A DNA stretch of 47,893 nucleotides, taken from the NCBI GenBank assembly GCA_035713725.1, contig DASTMZ010000152.1:1-47893 (forward strand), written 5' to 3'. The notes beneath the pieces are model-generated. The model had not been told where the DNA came from. It saw only the letters and a list, made by a program, of their open reading frames with translations, and made no database searches. Origin of the DNA: DASQPR01 sp035713725. Lineage in GTDB: Bacteria; Actinomycetota; Actinomycetes; Mycobacteriales; Micromonosporaceae. The position numbers were made by a program, and so were the translations under genes. The first letter of the stretch is position 1; every line of letters begins with the position of its first letter. Positions 40,890 through 47,893 of the stretch are shown here, piece after piece.

Positions 40890-42494
40890 ATGTTGGCCCC
40901 CTCCGCACACGTCGACACGTTCACGCGGGACAACCTCCCGGCGCCCGACGCTCGACCGCCGCTCGACTTCGACCCGGCCGTGTTCGGTTCGGCACACCCC
41001 TACCCGGACAGGTTGAACGCGGCAGTCGAGTTGCTGGACACGACGATTGCGAGGTTCGGCGCGCAGCGGCGGGCGGTGGTGTTTCCGGGCGGCTCGTGGA
41101 CGTACGCCGACCTGCGCGACCGCGTGAACCGCCTGGCCAACCTGCTGGTCAACGATTACGGCGTGGTACCTGGTAACCGGGTGCTGCTGCGCATGCCCAA
41201 CAACGAATGGTTGGTCGCCAGTTGGCTCGCGGTCCTGAAGACCGGCGCGGTCGCGGTCACCACCATGCCGGCGCTGCGGGCCACCGAACTGCGGACCGTC
41301 CACGAAATCGCCGGCATCACGGTGAGCCTGGTGGACCACCGATTCCTGACCGACTGGGCCGATGCCGGCATCGGCAACGGCGCGGTTGTCGGTGGCGGTG
41401 CCGATGACGACGTGCTCGGCCGGCTCGATGCGCAGAAGACCGACTTCGCGGCCGTGGAGACGTCCGCCGACGACGTCGCGATCCTCGCGTTCACGTCCGG
41501 GACGACCGGCCGTCCGAAGGCGACCATGCACTTCCACCGCGACATGCTCGCGGTGTGCGACACGTTCTCGGAGCACGTACTCAAGCCGACGCCGGACGAC
41601 CTCTTCGTCGGCTCGCCACCGATCGGCTTCACGTTTGGTCTCGGGGCGCTGGTGCTATTCCCGATGCGGGCCGGTGCCGCGACGCTGGTGTTGGAACGCC
41701 CGACGCCGGACGCGCTGGTGCGAGCCATCTCCGAACACGGCGTCACGGTGATGTCCACCGCGCCGACCGCGTACCGCGCAATGCTGACCCTGCCGGACGC
41801 GGACTTCACGGGCCTGCGCCGTTGCGTGAGCGCCGGTGAGCCGCTCGGTCTCGCGACGTGGCAAGCATTTTTCGACCGTACGGGTTGCCGGATCATCGAC
41901 GGCATCGGCTCCACCGAGATGCTGCACATCTTCATCTCGTGCGCGGACGACGAGATCCGGCCGGGCGCGACGGGACGGCCGGTGCCGGGATATCGGGCGT
42001 GCATCCTCGACGACGTCGGCAACGAGGTGCCCGATGGCACGCTGGGCCGGCTCGCCGTACGCGGACCGACCGGCTGCCGCTACCTCAACGATCCGCGCCA
42101 AGCCAACTACGTGCAGCACGGGTGGAACCTGACCGGAGACACGTACCTGCGCGACGACGACGGCTTCTACTGGTACCAAGCACGCAACGACGACATGATC
42201 ATCTCGGCCGGCTTCAATATCGCTGGCCCGGAGGTCGAGATGGCCCTGCTCACCCATCCGGACGTGTTGGAGTGCGCGGTGGTTGGCGCACCGGACGAGC
42301 AGCGCACGATGATCGTGCATGCTTTCGTCGTGCTCCGCCCGGGCGCCTCCGTCGAGGCACTCACGTTGCAGGAGCATTGCCGCCGCACGATCGCGGCGTA
42401 CAAGGCGCCGCGCGTCGTCGAGTTCATCGACGCGCTTCCGAGGACCACGACCGGCAAGGTGCAGCGCTTCCGGCTGCGCGAGATGCTGGCGTGA
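40890..42494 (+). CDS. Aryl-CoA ligase, 2-aminobenzoate/benzoate-CoA ligase type
   Basis: A 534-residue AMP-forming CoA ligase. Seen: AFTSGTTGRPKATMHFHRD (P-loop), SPPIGFTFGLGALVLFPM, STAPTAYRAML, RCVSAGEPLG, IDGIGSTEMLHIFIS, the hinge motif around DDGFYWYQARNDDMIISAGFNIAGPEVE and the C-terminal lysine region TTTGKVQRFRLREM. The FPM/STEMLHIF pattern is of the benzoate/2-aminobenzoate branch. It activates an aromatic acid to its CoA ester. The thioesterase gene starts three bases after its stop. With the flavoprotein at 44182 it argues for anthranilate as substrate. Confidence 0.87.
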   Translation: MLAPSAHVDTFTRDNLPAPDARPPLDFDPAVFGSAHPYPDRLNAAVELLDTTIARFGAQRRAVVFPGGSWTYADLRDRVNRLANLLVNDYGVVPGNRVLLRMPNNEWLVASWLAVLKTGAVAVTTMPALRATELRTVHEIAGITVSLVDHRFLTDWADAGIGNGAVVGGGADDDVLGRLDAQKTDFAAVETSADDVAILAFTSGTTGRPKATMHFHRDMLAVCDTFSEHVLKPTPDDLFVGSPPIGFTFGLGALVLFPMRAGAATLVLERPTPDALVRAISEHGVTVMSTAPTAYRAMLTLPDADFTGLRRCVSAGEPLGLATWQAFFDRTGCRIIDGIGSTEMLHIFISCADDEIRPGATGRPVPGYRACILDDVGNEVPDGTLGRLAVRGPTGCRYLNDPRQANYVQHGWNLTGDTYLRDDDGFYWYQARNDDMIISAGFNIAGPEVEMALLTHPDVLECAVVGAPDEQRTMIVHAFVVLRPGASVEALTLQEHCRRTIAAYKAPRVVEFIDALPRTTTGKVQRFRLREMLA

Positions 42495-42497
42495 GGC

Positions 42498-42884
42498 GTG
42501 GAGGTCACCACGCAGGTGCGCGTCGAGTGGTCGGACACCGACGCGGCCGGACATCACCACCACGCGAGCATCGCGCGCTTCGTTGAGGCGGCCGAGGCGG
42601 AGGTCTACCGGCGCATCGGCGAGCCGCAGTTGATGAAGATCGTGCCACGGGTGGAATACCACGCGGAGTATCTCGGCCGCCTCTATTACCAGGATCCGGT
42701 CGACGTGACGCTGCGCGTTGTCGCGGTCGGCCGCACCTCGTTGACGTACGCGTTCGAGGTGCGACGAGCCGACGACGGTGCGCTTGCGGCACGCGGCGGT
42801 TACGTCGTTGTCCACATCGACGAGGTAACCGGAAAGAGTGATCCGTGGTCTGACGAGCTGCGGATATCCCTCTTAGCGCATTGA
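42498..42884 (+). CDS. Hotdog-fold acyl-CoA thioesterase (4HBT type)
   Basis: A 128-residue thioesterase with VRVEWSDTDAAGHHHHASIARFVEAAEAE, the 4-hydroxybenzoyl-CoA thioesterase-like signature (catalytic Asp in the SDTDAAGH loop), then PRVEYHAEYLGRLYYQDPVDVTLRVV and GGYVVVHID. The GTG start follows the ligase stop by three bases, so both are co-expressed. It may recycle CoA from dead-end aryl-CoA. The four-histidine run is unusual. Confidence 0.88.
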   Translation: MEVTTQVRVEWSDTDAAGHHHHASIARFVEAAEAEVYRRIGEPQLMKIVPRVEYHAEYLGRLYYQDPVDVTLRVVAVGRTSLTYAFEVRRADDGALAARGGYVVVHIDEVTGKSDPWSDELRISLLAH

Positions 42885-43038
42885 CCGCACCCGATATTTA
42901 ATGCGAGAGGGTCCGGCTCTCGACCGCGTCATGCTTCAATGTACGTCGATTTGTTGTTGATCAGTGCATCGCTGCTCGTCTATCACTTAGGTGCCGATCC
43001 GCAACACCGCCCCTCGACGTACCACGAGGTACCAACCA

Positions 43039-44055
43039 ATGAAGCAAGCCGGCATCTACGTGTCGGTCGCCGTGGTCGTGCTGGCCGTGGCCGCCGGCGT
43101 CCTGCTATCACCGCCATCCGCGACAACCAACCGTCCACTCTCGACATTGGCCACGCCCTCGACCGCCGCGGCGAACCCGTCGCCGTCGACGACGACACCG
43201 AATGCGCCCGGTTCAACGCGCGCGAGCAGCGGGGTCACGTGCCCGCCGAGCAACACCGACGACTGTACGGTCACCGCGACCACGCCAGGCGGCGGCGGCA
43301 GCGGCGGTCCCAGCCACCGCGGCGGTGGCGGCGACATCACGTGCTACGACTGGAACCACCACGTGGTGGCGTGCTTCAACCCGGACCTCGGCTGGAACAA
43401 CCCGGCCGACCATTGCTTCTACCGCGTCGCCGATCCGCTGCCGCCGGCCTCCGACCCGGTCTGGCAAGGGCACCGGCCACCCGACGGCACGATCTACGCG
43501 GTCTACTGCCGGCCGGGCAACGGCGGGCAACGACAGCAGTGGTTACCCGCGCCACCACCCGGATTCGGTGGCCGCGTCCCGCAGTTCGATCTCGCGGCCA
43601 CCGCCATCAACAGCATGGGCCTGCGCGGTCCGACGATCCGATCGGCGCCGACACCGGACGGCGCCGGCTTGGTCGGACTCCCGGTCTGGCTATGGACACC
43701 GAGCACCGCCTCGACGTGGGGGCCGAACACGAAGTCCGCGTCGGTACCCGGACTCACCGTGACGGCGACCGCACAGGCGGACTCGATCACCTGGAGCATG
43801 GGCGACGGACACCGCGTGACGTGCCGGAGCGTCGGCACGCCCTACACCGCGGCCGCTGGCGGTGCTCACTCGCCGACCTGCGGGTACGTCTACCTGACGC
43901 CGTCGCGCGACCGTCCGGACGGCAGGTTCCACATCCGGGCGACGACCACGTGGCACGTCACGTGGAGCGGCGGTGGCCTATCCGGCGAGTTGGACATCCA
44001 GAAGTACGCGGACTCGACAGTCCAGATCAACGAGCTCGAAGTGATCACCAGCTGA
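43039..44055 (+). CDS. Exported protein of the actinobacterial type often labelled ATP/GTP-binding
   Basis: A 338-residue protein with one N-terminal hydrophobic segment (IYVSVAVVVLAVAAGVLL) acting as signal or anchor, then a Thr/Pro/Ser linker (about 30-110). The rest is extracellular: CYDWNHHVVACF, GRVPQFDLAATAINSMGLRG, GLVGLPVWLW, SVPGLTVTATAQADSITWSMGDGHRVTC, and CGYVYLTPS, the pattern of exported proteins frequently mislabelled ATP/GTP-binding; I see no Walker motif. Conserved cysteines could pair. GAGG lies nine bases before the ATG. It separates the thioesterase from the monooxygenase/reductase gene, though it shares no function with them. Confidence 0.75.
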   Translation: MKQAGIYVSVAVVVLAVAAGVLLSPPSATTNRPLSTLATPSTAAANPSPSTTTPNAPGSTRASSGVTCPPSNTDDCTVTATTPGGGGSGGPSHRGGGGDITCYDWNHHVVACFNPDLGWNNPADHCFYRVADPLPPASDPVWQGHRPPDGTIYAVYCRPGNGGQRQQWLPAPPPGFGGRVPQFDLAATAINSMGLRGPTIRSAPTPDGAGLVGLPVWLWTPSTASTWGPNTKSASVPGLTVTATAQADSITWSMGDGHRVTCRSVGTPYTAAAGGAHSPTCGYVYLTPSRDRPDGRFHIRATTTWHVTWSGGGLSGELDIQKYADSTVQINELEVITS

Positions 44056-44181
44056 GGTCGGTCGGCGGTCCGGCCGGGCCGGAGGCCGGGCCTGCGACCC
44101 CCGGCCGGGCCGAGGCCGCGCCGTGAGCGACCGTATGCCGGATCCTTGACGGTCGTCGCGAACGCGCCATACCCTGGAGTT

Positions 44182-46614
44182 GTGCGGATCGCGGTGATCG
44201 GCGGCGGCCCCGGTGGGCTCTACTTTGCGTGCCTCGCCAAGCAGCTCGATCCGGCTCGGGAGATCACGGTCTGGGAACGCAATCCGCCCGGCGACACCTA
44301 CGGCTTCGGTGTCGTGTTCTCCGACGAGACGCTCGGCGGCATCGAGCACGCCGACCCGGTCATCCACGAGCGCATGGCGGAGAGCTTCGCGCGCTGGGAC
44401 GACATCGACGTGCACTATGGCGGCGCCGTGGTGACCAGCGGCGGGCACGGCTTCGCCGCGATGAGCCGCCGTCATCTGTTGCAGATTCTCCGCGAGCGCG
44501 CTGGCGAACTCGGTGTGGACGTACGGTTCGACGAGGCAGCACCGCCGGTCGGCGACCTCCGGCGGTCCTACGACCTGGTGGTCGCCGCCGACGGCGTGAA
44601 CTCGACGGCGCGGCGGTCCGACGACGCATCGTTCGGAGCGACGTACGAGAACCGGCGATGCCGCTACATCTGGTTCGGCACCGACAAGGTGTTCGACGCC
44701 TTCACGTTCGACGTTCGCTCGACGCCGGCCGGCGTGATGCAGGTGCACGCCTACCCCTACGACGCGACTGGCTCGACGCTCATCGTCGAGATGACCGAGG
44801 AGGTCTGGCAGAAGGCTGGGTTCGCCGCGTCACCCGCAGTGGTCGCACCCGAAACACTCGTGCCGGGCGACTCGGACGAGTACGCGATCGAGCGCTGCGA
44901 GGAACTCTTCGGCGACCTGCTCGGGTGCGACCCGTCGACCGGCCGGCGATACCGGCTGATCGGCAACCACAGCCGCTGGATCAACTTCACGACGTTGCGG
45001 TGCGAACGCTGGCACAACGGCAATCTCGTGCTGCTCGGCGACGCGGCGCACACCGCGCATTTCTCCATCGGCTCGGGCACCAAACTCGCGATGGAGGACG
45101 CGCTCGCACTCGTCGCGTGCCTCGCCGAATCGCCGGATCTGCCGAGCGCGCTGACCGCGTACCAGGCCGAGCGCCAACCCGTCGTGGTGTCCACGCAACG
45201 AGCGGCTCAGGCGAGCCTGGAATGGTTCGAGAACCTGCACCAGTACGTCGACCAGCCGCCGCTGCGCTTCGCCTTCAACCTGTTGACGCGCTCTCGCCGG
45301 GTGACGTACGAGAATCTGCAGATCCGCGATCCGGAGTTCGTCGCGGCCGTGGACGACTGGTTTGCCGCGTCGCTCGGCCAACCGCGGCGGCCGCCGATGT
45401 TCCACCCGATCGCGCTGCGCGGCATGACCGTCGCGAATCGCGTGGTGGTCTCGGCGATGGACATGTATTCCTCGACCGACGGGCACCCCGGCGACTTCCA
45501 CCTCGTCCACCTCGGCAGCAAGGCGCTCGGCGGCGCGGGGTTGGTGATGACCGAGATGGTCTGCGTGTCGCCGTCCGGGCGCATCACACCGGGCTGCACC
45601 GGGCTGTGGACCGACGAACAGCGCGACGGCTGGGGACGGATCACGTCGTTCGTCCACGAGCAGTCGCCCGCGAAGATCGGCGTCCAGCTTGGTCACTCCG
45701 GCCGCAAGGGCTCGACGAAGCTCATGTGGGAGGGCATCGACGACCCGCTGCCGGACGGCAACTGGCCGGTCGTCGGGCCGTCCGCCCTGCCGTACCGACC
45801 GGTCAACCAGATCCCCCGCGCCCTGACCGTGGACGACATGACCGATATCCGGCGGCAGTTCGTGTCCGCCGCACAGCGGGCCGCAGACGCCGGATTCGAC
45901 CTGCTCGAACTGCACTGCGCGCACGGCTACCTGCTGTCGTCCTACCTGTCGCCGCTGACCAACCGGCGCGACGACGACTACGGCGGCTCGCTCACGAACC
46001 GGTTGCGCTATCCGGTCGAGGTGTTCGACGCGATCCGTGCGGTGTGGCCCGTGGACCGGCCGTGCAGCGTTCGCATCTCAGCGACCGACTGGGCGCCGGG
46101 CGGAGTCGACGTCGAGGACGCCGTCGAGATCGCTCGTACGTTCGCGGAACACGGCGTGGACGCGGTGGACGTGTCCACGGGTCAGGTCGTCTCGCACGAG
46201 CGGCCGGCGTTCGGACGGTCCTACCAGGTGCCCTACGCGGACGCGATCCGCAACGCGCTGGCCGCCAGCCATCCGAACGTGGCCGTGATCGCGGTCGGAG
46301 CGATCTCGTCGTACGACGACGTCAACTCGCTGCTGCTCGCCGGCCGCGCGGACTTGTGCGCTCTCGGCCGTACCCACCTTTTTGACCCGCAGTGGACCCT
46401 CCACGCGGCGGCCGAGCAGGGCTACCTCATACCGTGGCCCAAGCCCTTCGCGGCCGGCAGCCGGCGGCCGCAGATCGGGCGCACAGATGGACCGAAGCCC
46501 CGGCTCGATCTGATCCGGGATCCGCTGGCCGGTGTCACCCGGCACGGTCGTTGGCGGCCCAGCCAGGATGCGGCGCCTACGCCGCCAGGTGTAAACGTCG
46601 GGTCGGCCGGGTAA
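44182..46614 (+). CDS. 2-Aminobenzoyl-CoA monooxygenase/reductase-like flavoprotein
   Basis: An 810-residue fusion. Residues 1 to about 390 form a FAD monooxygenase (IAVIGGGPGGLYFA, WERNPPGDTYGFGVVFSDETL, LLGDAAHTAHFSIGSGTKLAMEDA); from about 405 an Old Yellow Enzyme-type reductase follows (MFHPIALRGMTVANRVVVSAM, LVMTEMVCVSPSGRITPG, QLGHSGRKGS, HCAHGYLLSSYLSPLTN, DDYGGSLTNR). This order matches 2-aminobenzoyl-CoA monooxygenase/reductase and salicylyl-CoA 5-hydroxylase enzymes. The former hydroxylates and reduces the aromatic ring of anthraniloyl-CoA. GTG at 44182 starts the fold correctly; GGAG lies two bases before it, close for a Shine-Dalgarno. Gene products needed to finish the pathway (hydratase, dehydrogenases) are not adjacent. 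Confidence 0.9.
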   Translation: MRIAVIGGGPGGLYFACLAKQLDPAREITVWERNPPGDTYGFGVVFSDETLGGIEHADPVIHERMAESFARWDDIDVHYGGAVVTSGGHGFAAMSRRHLLQILRERAGELGVDVRFDEAAPPVGDLRRSYDLVVAADGVNSTARRSDDASFGATYENRRCRYIWFGTDKVFDAFTFDVRSTPAGVMQVHAYPYDATGSTLIVEMTEEVWQKAGFAASPAVVAPETLVPGDSDEYAIERCEELFGDLLGCDPSTGRRYRLIGNHSRWINFTTLRCERWHNGNLVLLGDAAHTAHFSIGSGTKLAMEDALALVACLAESPDLPSALTAYQAERQPVVVSTQRAAQASLEWFENLHQYVDQPPLRFAFNLLTRSRRVTYENLQIRDPEFVAAVDDWFAASLGQPRRPPMFHPIALRGMTVANRVVVSAMDMYSSTDGHPGDFHLVHLGSKALGGAGLVMTEMVCVSPSGRITPGCTGLWTDEQRDGWGRITSFVHEQSPAKIGVQLGHSGRKGSTKLMWEGIDDPLPDGNWPVVGPSALPYRPVNQIPRALTVDDMTDIRRQFVSAAQRAADAGFDLLELHCAHGYLLSSYLSPLTNRRDDDYGGSLTNRLRYPVEVFDAIRAVWPVDRPCSVRISATDWAPGGVDVEDAVEIARTFAEHGVDAVDVSTGQVVSHERPAFGRSYQVPYADAIRNALAASHPNVAVIAVGAISSYDDVNSLLLAGRADLCALGRTHLFDPQWTLHAAAEQGYLIPWPKPFAAGSRRPQIGRTDGPKPRLDLIRDPLAGVTRHGRWRPSQDAAPTPPGVNVGSAG

Positions 46615-46769
46615 CGGGTTGGCCAAACGGAGTCAAGGGCCTTCCGTTCGCACTACCCCTGACGTTAGGTTTACGCCACACTCGGTAGGCCCCATGCTGG
46701 GTCATATTGAGCTGATTCGACCAAGTCCAGATCGCAACCCTTGAGCGCAACAGGCAACAGGAGTCCAAC

Positions 46770-47198
46770 GTGAGCGTGCCAACGATGACGTTTCGCGGAT
46801 TCATCAACGCGGTCGACCCGACCGCCGCGGAGCTCCGCGCGTGGGCTTTCCAGCCAGACTCGGTCGCACTCGAGGACATGCCGCCCTACTGGGACCTCCT
46901 CGTCGCCGGCGACCGGCTCATCACCACCATCTTCGCGTTAGCGATGGACGCCAACTGCCCGGCCCGGCGCTTTGCGTTGCACTGCCTCTACATCTACGCC
47001 GCGGACGGCATTCGCACCGACTTCAGCGCGCACCCGAAGCGTCGGCTCCACAAGCTCGTGCGCCGCGCCGAATCCGAGGGCGACGAGCTGATGAAGAACT
47101 GGGCCCACAACGTCCGGGTGCTGTTGGCTCGCCCGATGATGTTCGACTTCCGCGATTGGTGCGAGGGCGGTCTGGTCCGCACCGGTCGCCGCCTCTGA
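46770..47198 (+). CDS. Conserved actinobacterial protein, function unknown
   Basis: A 142-residue mostly helical protein. Motifs: MTFRGFINAVDPTAAELRAW, WDLLVAGDRLITTIFALAMD, CPARRFALHCLYIYAADGIRTDF, HPKRRLHKLV, NWAHNVRVLLARP and FDYREWC-like FDFRDWCEGG. I recognise the pattern from hypothetical proteins of streptomycetes and relatives, without a known role. GTG start with AGGAG six bases upstream. A 155-bp gap separates it from the flavoprotein. Confidence 0.75.
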   Translation: MSVPTMTFRGFINAVDPTAAELRAWAFQPDSVALEDMPPYWDLLVAGDRLITTIFALAMDANCPARRFALHCLYIYAADGIRTDFSAHPKRRLHKLVRRAESEGDELMKNWAHNVRVLLARPMMFDFRDWCEGGLVRTGRRL

Positions 47199-47222
47199 TC
47201 GGTGCCGGCCGCGGTTTGCGCT

Positions 47223-47254
47223 GCGCGGTGGTTGCGGTGCGCGGTGGTTGCGGT
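47223..47254. repeat. 16-bp direct duplication after a stop codon
   Basis: GCGCGGTGGTTGCGGT occurs twice in tandem, starting 25 bases after the stop of the preceding gene. Confidence 0.85.
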
Positions 47255-47396
47255 GCGCGCGAATCGGACGGCCGTGGCCAGCGGTGATTCGCGGGTACGA
47301 AATGCCGACCGGCTGAGCCGATCACCTGCCAGCCAATAACGTCGCTGTGAAGCGCCTCCGGCGAATCGGGAGCGCCTGATCAGGACGGGAGCTGTC

Positions 47397-47618
47397 ATGG
47401 GGATTGGCGAAGAGGCCGGCGGCATGGAAGACAAGGCCCGTGACGCCCTCAAGGGCCATTCCGACCAGGTCGACAAGGGCATCGACAAGGGCGCCGCGAT
47501 GGGCGCGAAAAAGGCCGACGAGAAGACCGGCGGCAAGTACGACGACAAGATCGACAAGGGCGCCGACATGGCCGCCGACAAGTCGAAGGACGCCATGGAC
47601 GACTTCGGCAAGGAGTAG
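47397..47618 (+). CDS. MT0933-type (Rv0909-like) antitoxin-like protein
   Basis: A 73-residue charged, glycine-containing protein rich in Lys/Asp/Ala. It contains DEKTGGKYDDKIDKG, the signature of MT0933_antitox proteins (Rv0909), and two related segments: HSDQVDKGIDKGAAMGAKKAD and YDDKIDKGADMAADKSKD. In mycobacteria the partner is an SRPBCC-type toxin (Rv0910). No toxin gene is beside it: downstream lie a terminator and the tail of a minus-strand gene. Many such solo proteins exist, so an antitoxin role is not proven. GGGAG lies five bases before the ATG. Confidence 0.8.
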   Translation: MGIGEEAGGMEDKARDALKGHSDQVDKGIDKGAAMGAKKADEKTGGKYDDKIDKGADMAADKSKDAMDDFGKE

Positions 47619-47648
47619 TTGACCGGCCGTTGGCCATCACACGTGACG

Positions 47649-47677
47649 GGTGCCGCGACGAAGATCGTCGCGGCACC
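47649..47677 (+). terminator. Perfect 13-bp terminator hairpin
   Basis: GGTGCCGCGACGA (47649-47661) and TCGTCGCGGCACC (47665-47677) pair perfectly around AGA and are followed by TGTTGCTGT. It ends the antitoxin-like gene and may also serve the convergent gene at the window edge. Confidence 0.8.
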
Positions 47678-47738
47678 TGTTGCTGTCGGTCAGCGCGGCT
47701 TGCTGTCTGTCGGCGCGGCGCGGTCGGCGGCTGCCTCG

Positions 47739-47891
47739 TTAGTCGGCGCGGCCGGGTCGGCGCGGACGCCACACCACTAATGCTGTGGTGCGCTCGTAGG
47801 CCGGCGTGACGTCGCGACGTGGGTACGCGGTCATCGACTGCACATGCGCGAGCCGCTGGTGAGCTTCGGCGAGATCCGCCTCGAGATCCAT
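47739..47891 (-). CDS. 3' part of a minus-strand gene at the window edge
   Basis: On the minus strand, 50 codons from an ATG at 47891 to a TAA at 47739-47741 encode a helical N-part (DLEADLAEAHQRLAHVQSMT) and a basic end (RRDVTPAYERTTALVVWRPRRPGRAD). The frame is open to the window edge, so the ATG may be internal and the gene longer. The helix and the convergent terminator argue for a real gene; the family is not recognised. Confidence 0.45.
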   Translation of the reverse strand: MDLEADLAEAHQRLAHVQSMTAYPRRDVTPAYERTTALVVWRPRRPGRAD

Positions 47892-47893
47892 GA

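Noticed and set aside
42957..42986. Promoter TTGATC-18-TATCAC before the exported protein gene
   Set aside because: Both hexamers are weak matches and there is no other support.
43039..44055. ATP/GTP-binding protein
   Set aside because: The family is often labelled so, but no Walker A or B motif is visible and the protein is exported.

Overview
The window reads as chromosomal DNA of a high-GC actinomycete (Actinomycetota). G/C-rich third codon positions, GTG and TTG starts with clear Shine-Dalgarno boxes, a HAIR operator in front of clpB, an lprG-p55 pair, a DUF3151 gene and an MT0933-type antitoxin-like gene all point that way. The genus cannot be fixed from the sequence. Several blocks repeat gene orders I remember from mycobacteria (fadA2/fabG4/htdX; purA ... 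DUF3151 ... fba ... dedA; pyrE ... clpB; lprG-p55), but gene content in between differs. I saw no rRNA, tRNA, CRISPR array, transposase or phage gene.

Layout. 1-1.1 kb: the 3' end of a small membrane protein gene and a DUF2071 gene. 1.2-8.7 kb: a thiolase and a divergent high-molecular-weight FabG, then a two-gene surface-polymer module (nucleotidyltransferase plus a GT2/CDP-glycerol glycerophosphotransferase fusion), then an HtdX-like hydratase. The thiolase/FabG/hydratase trio looks like the mycobacterial fadA2-fabG4-htdX set, split here by the polymer module. 8.7-11.4 kb: a proline-rich membrane protein and an SCP2/acyl-CoA dehydrogenase operon behind a palindromic operator. 11.5-13.9 kb: the lprG-p55 lipid export pair. 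14-16.2 kb: an alpha/beta hydrolase and purD.

16.5-20.9 kb: two tandem secreted S53 (sedolisin) peptidases with duplicated promoters, leader hairpins and terminators. 21-28.5 kb: a small membrane protein, purA, an unassigned conserved gene, DUF3151, a pentapeptide/LOG fusion, an amidase and fba. A compact non-coding stretch ending in a perfect terminator lies before the LOG gene. 28.7-31.8 kb: a small acidic protein, DUF2127, DedA, an ArsR-type metal sensor and pyrE. 32-38.2 kb: an SDR, a membrane protein, a Ser/Thr kinase and clpB under a HAIR element.

38.3-46.6 kb: RidA, a PAC2-family protein, then a gene set for CoA-dependent anthranilate (2-aminobenzoate) breakdown: a PaaX-type regulator facing a 2-aminobenzoate-CoA-ligase-like enzyme, a hotdog thioesterase and a 2-aminobenzoyl-CoA monooxygenase/reductase-like flavoprotein. 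An unrelated exported protein gene sits inside it. Two 21-bp direct repeats lie between the regulator and the ligase. 46.7 kb to the end: a small conserved protein, an antitoxin-like lysine-rich protein, a strong terminator and the tail of a minus-strand gene.

The most interesting items are the tandem sedolisin locus with its palindromes, the split fadA2/fabG4/htdX cluster, the anthranilate set with its tandem operator, the kinase/membrane-protein pair, the candidate small RNA near 24.7 kb, and short tandem repeats of 14-16 bp sitting at or just behind several stop codons.
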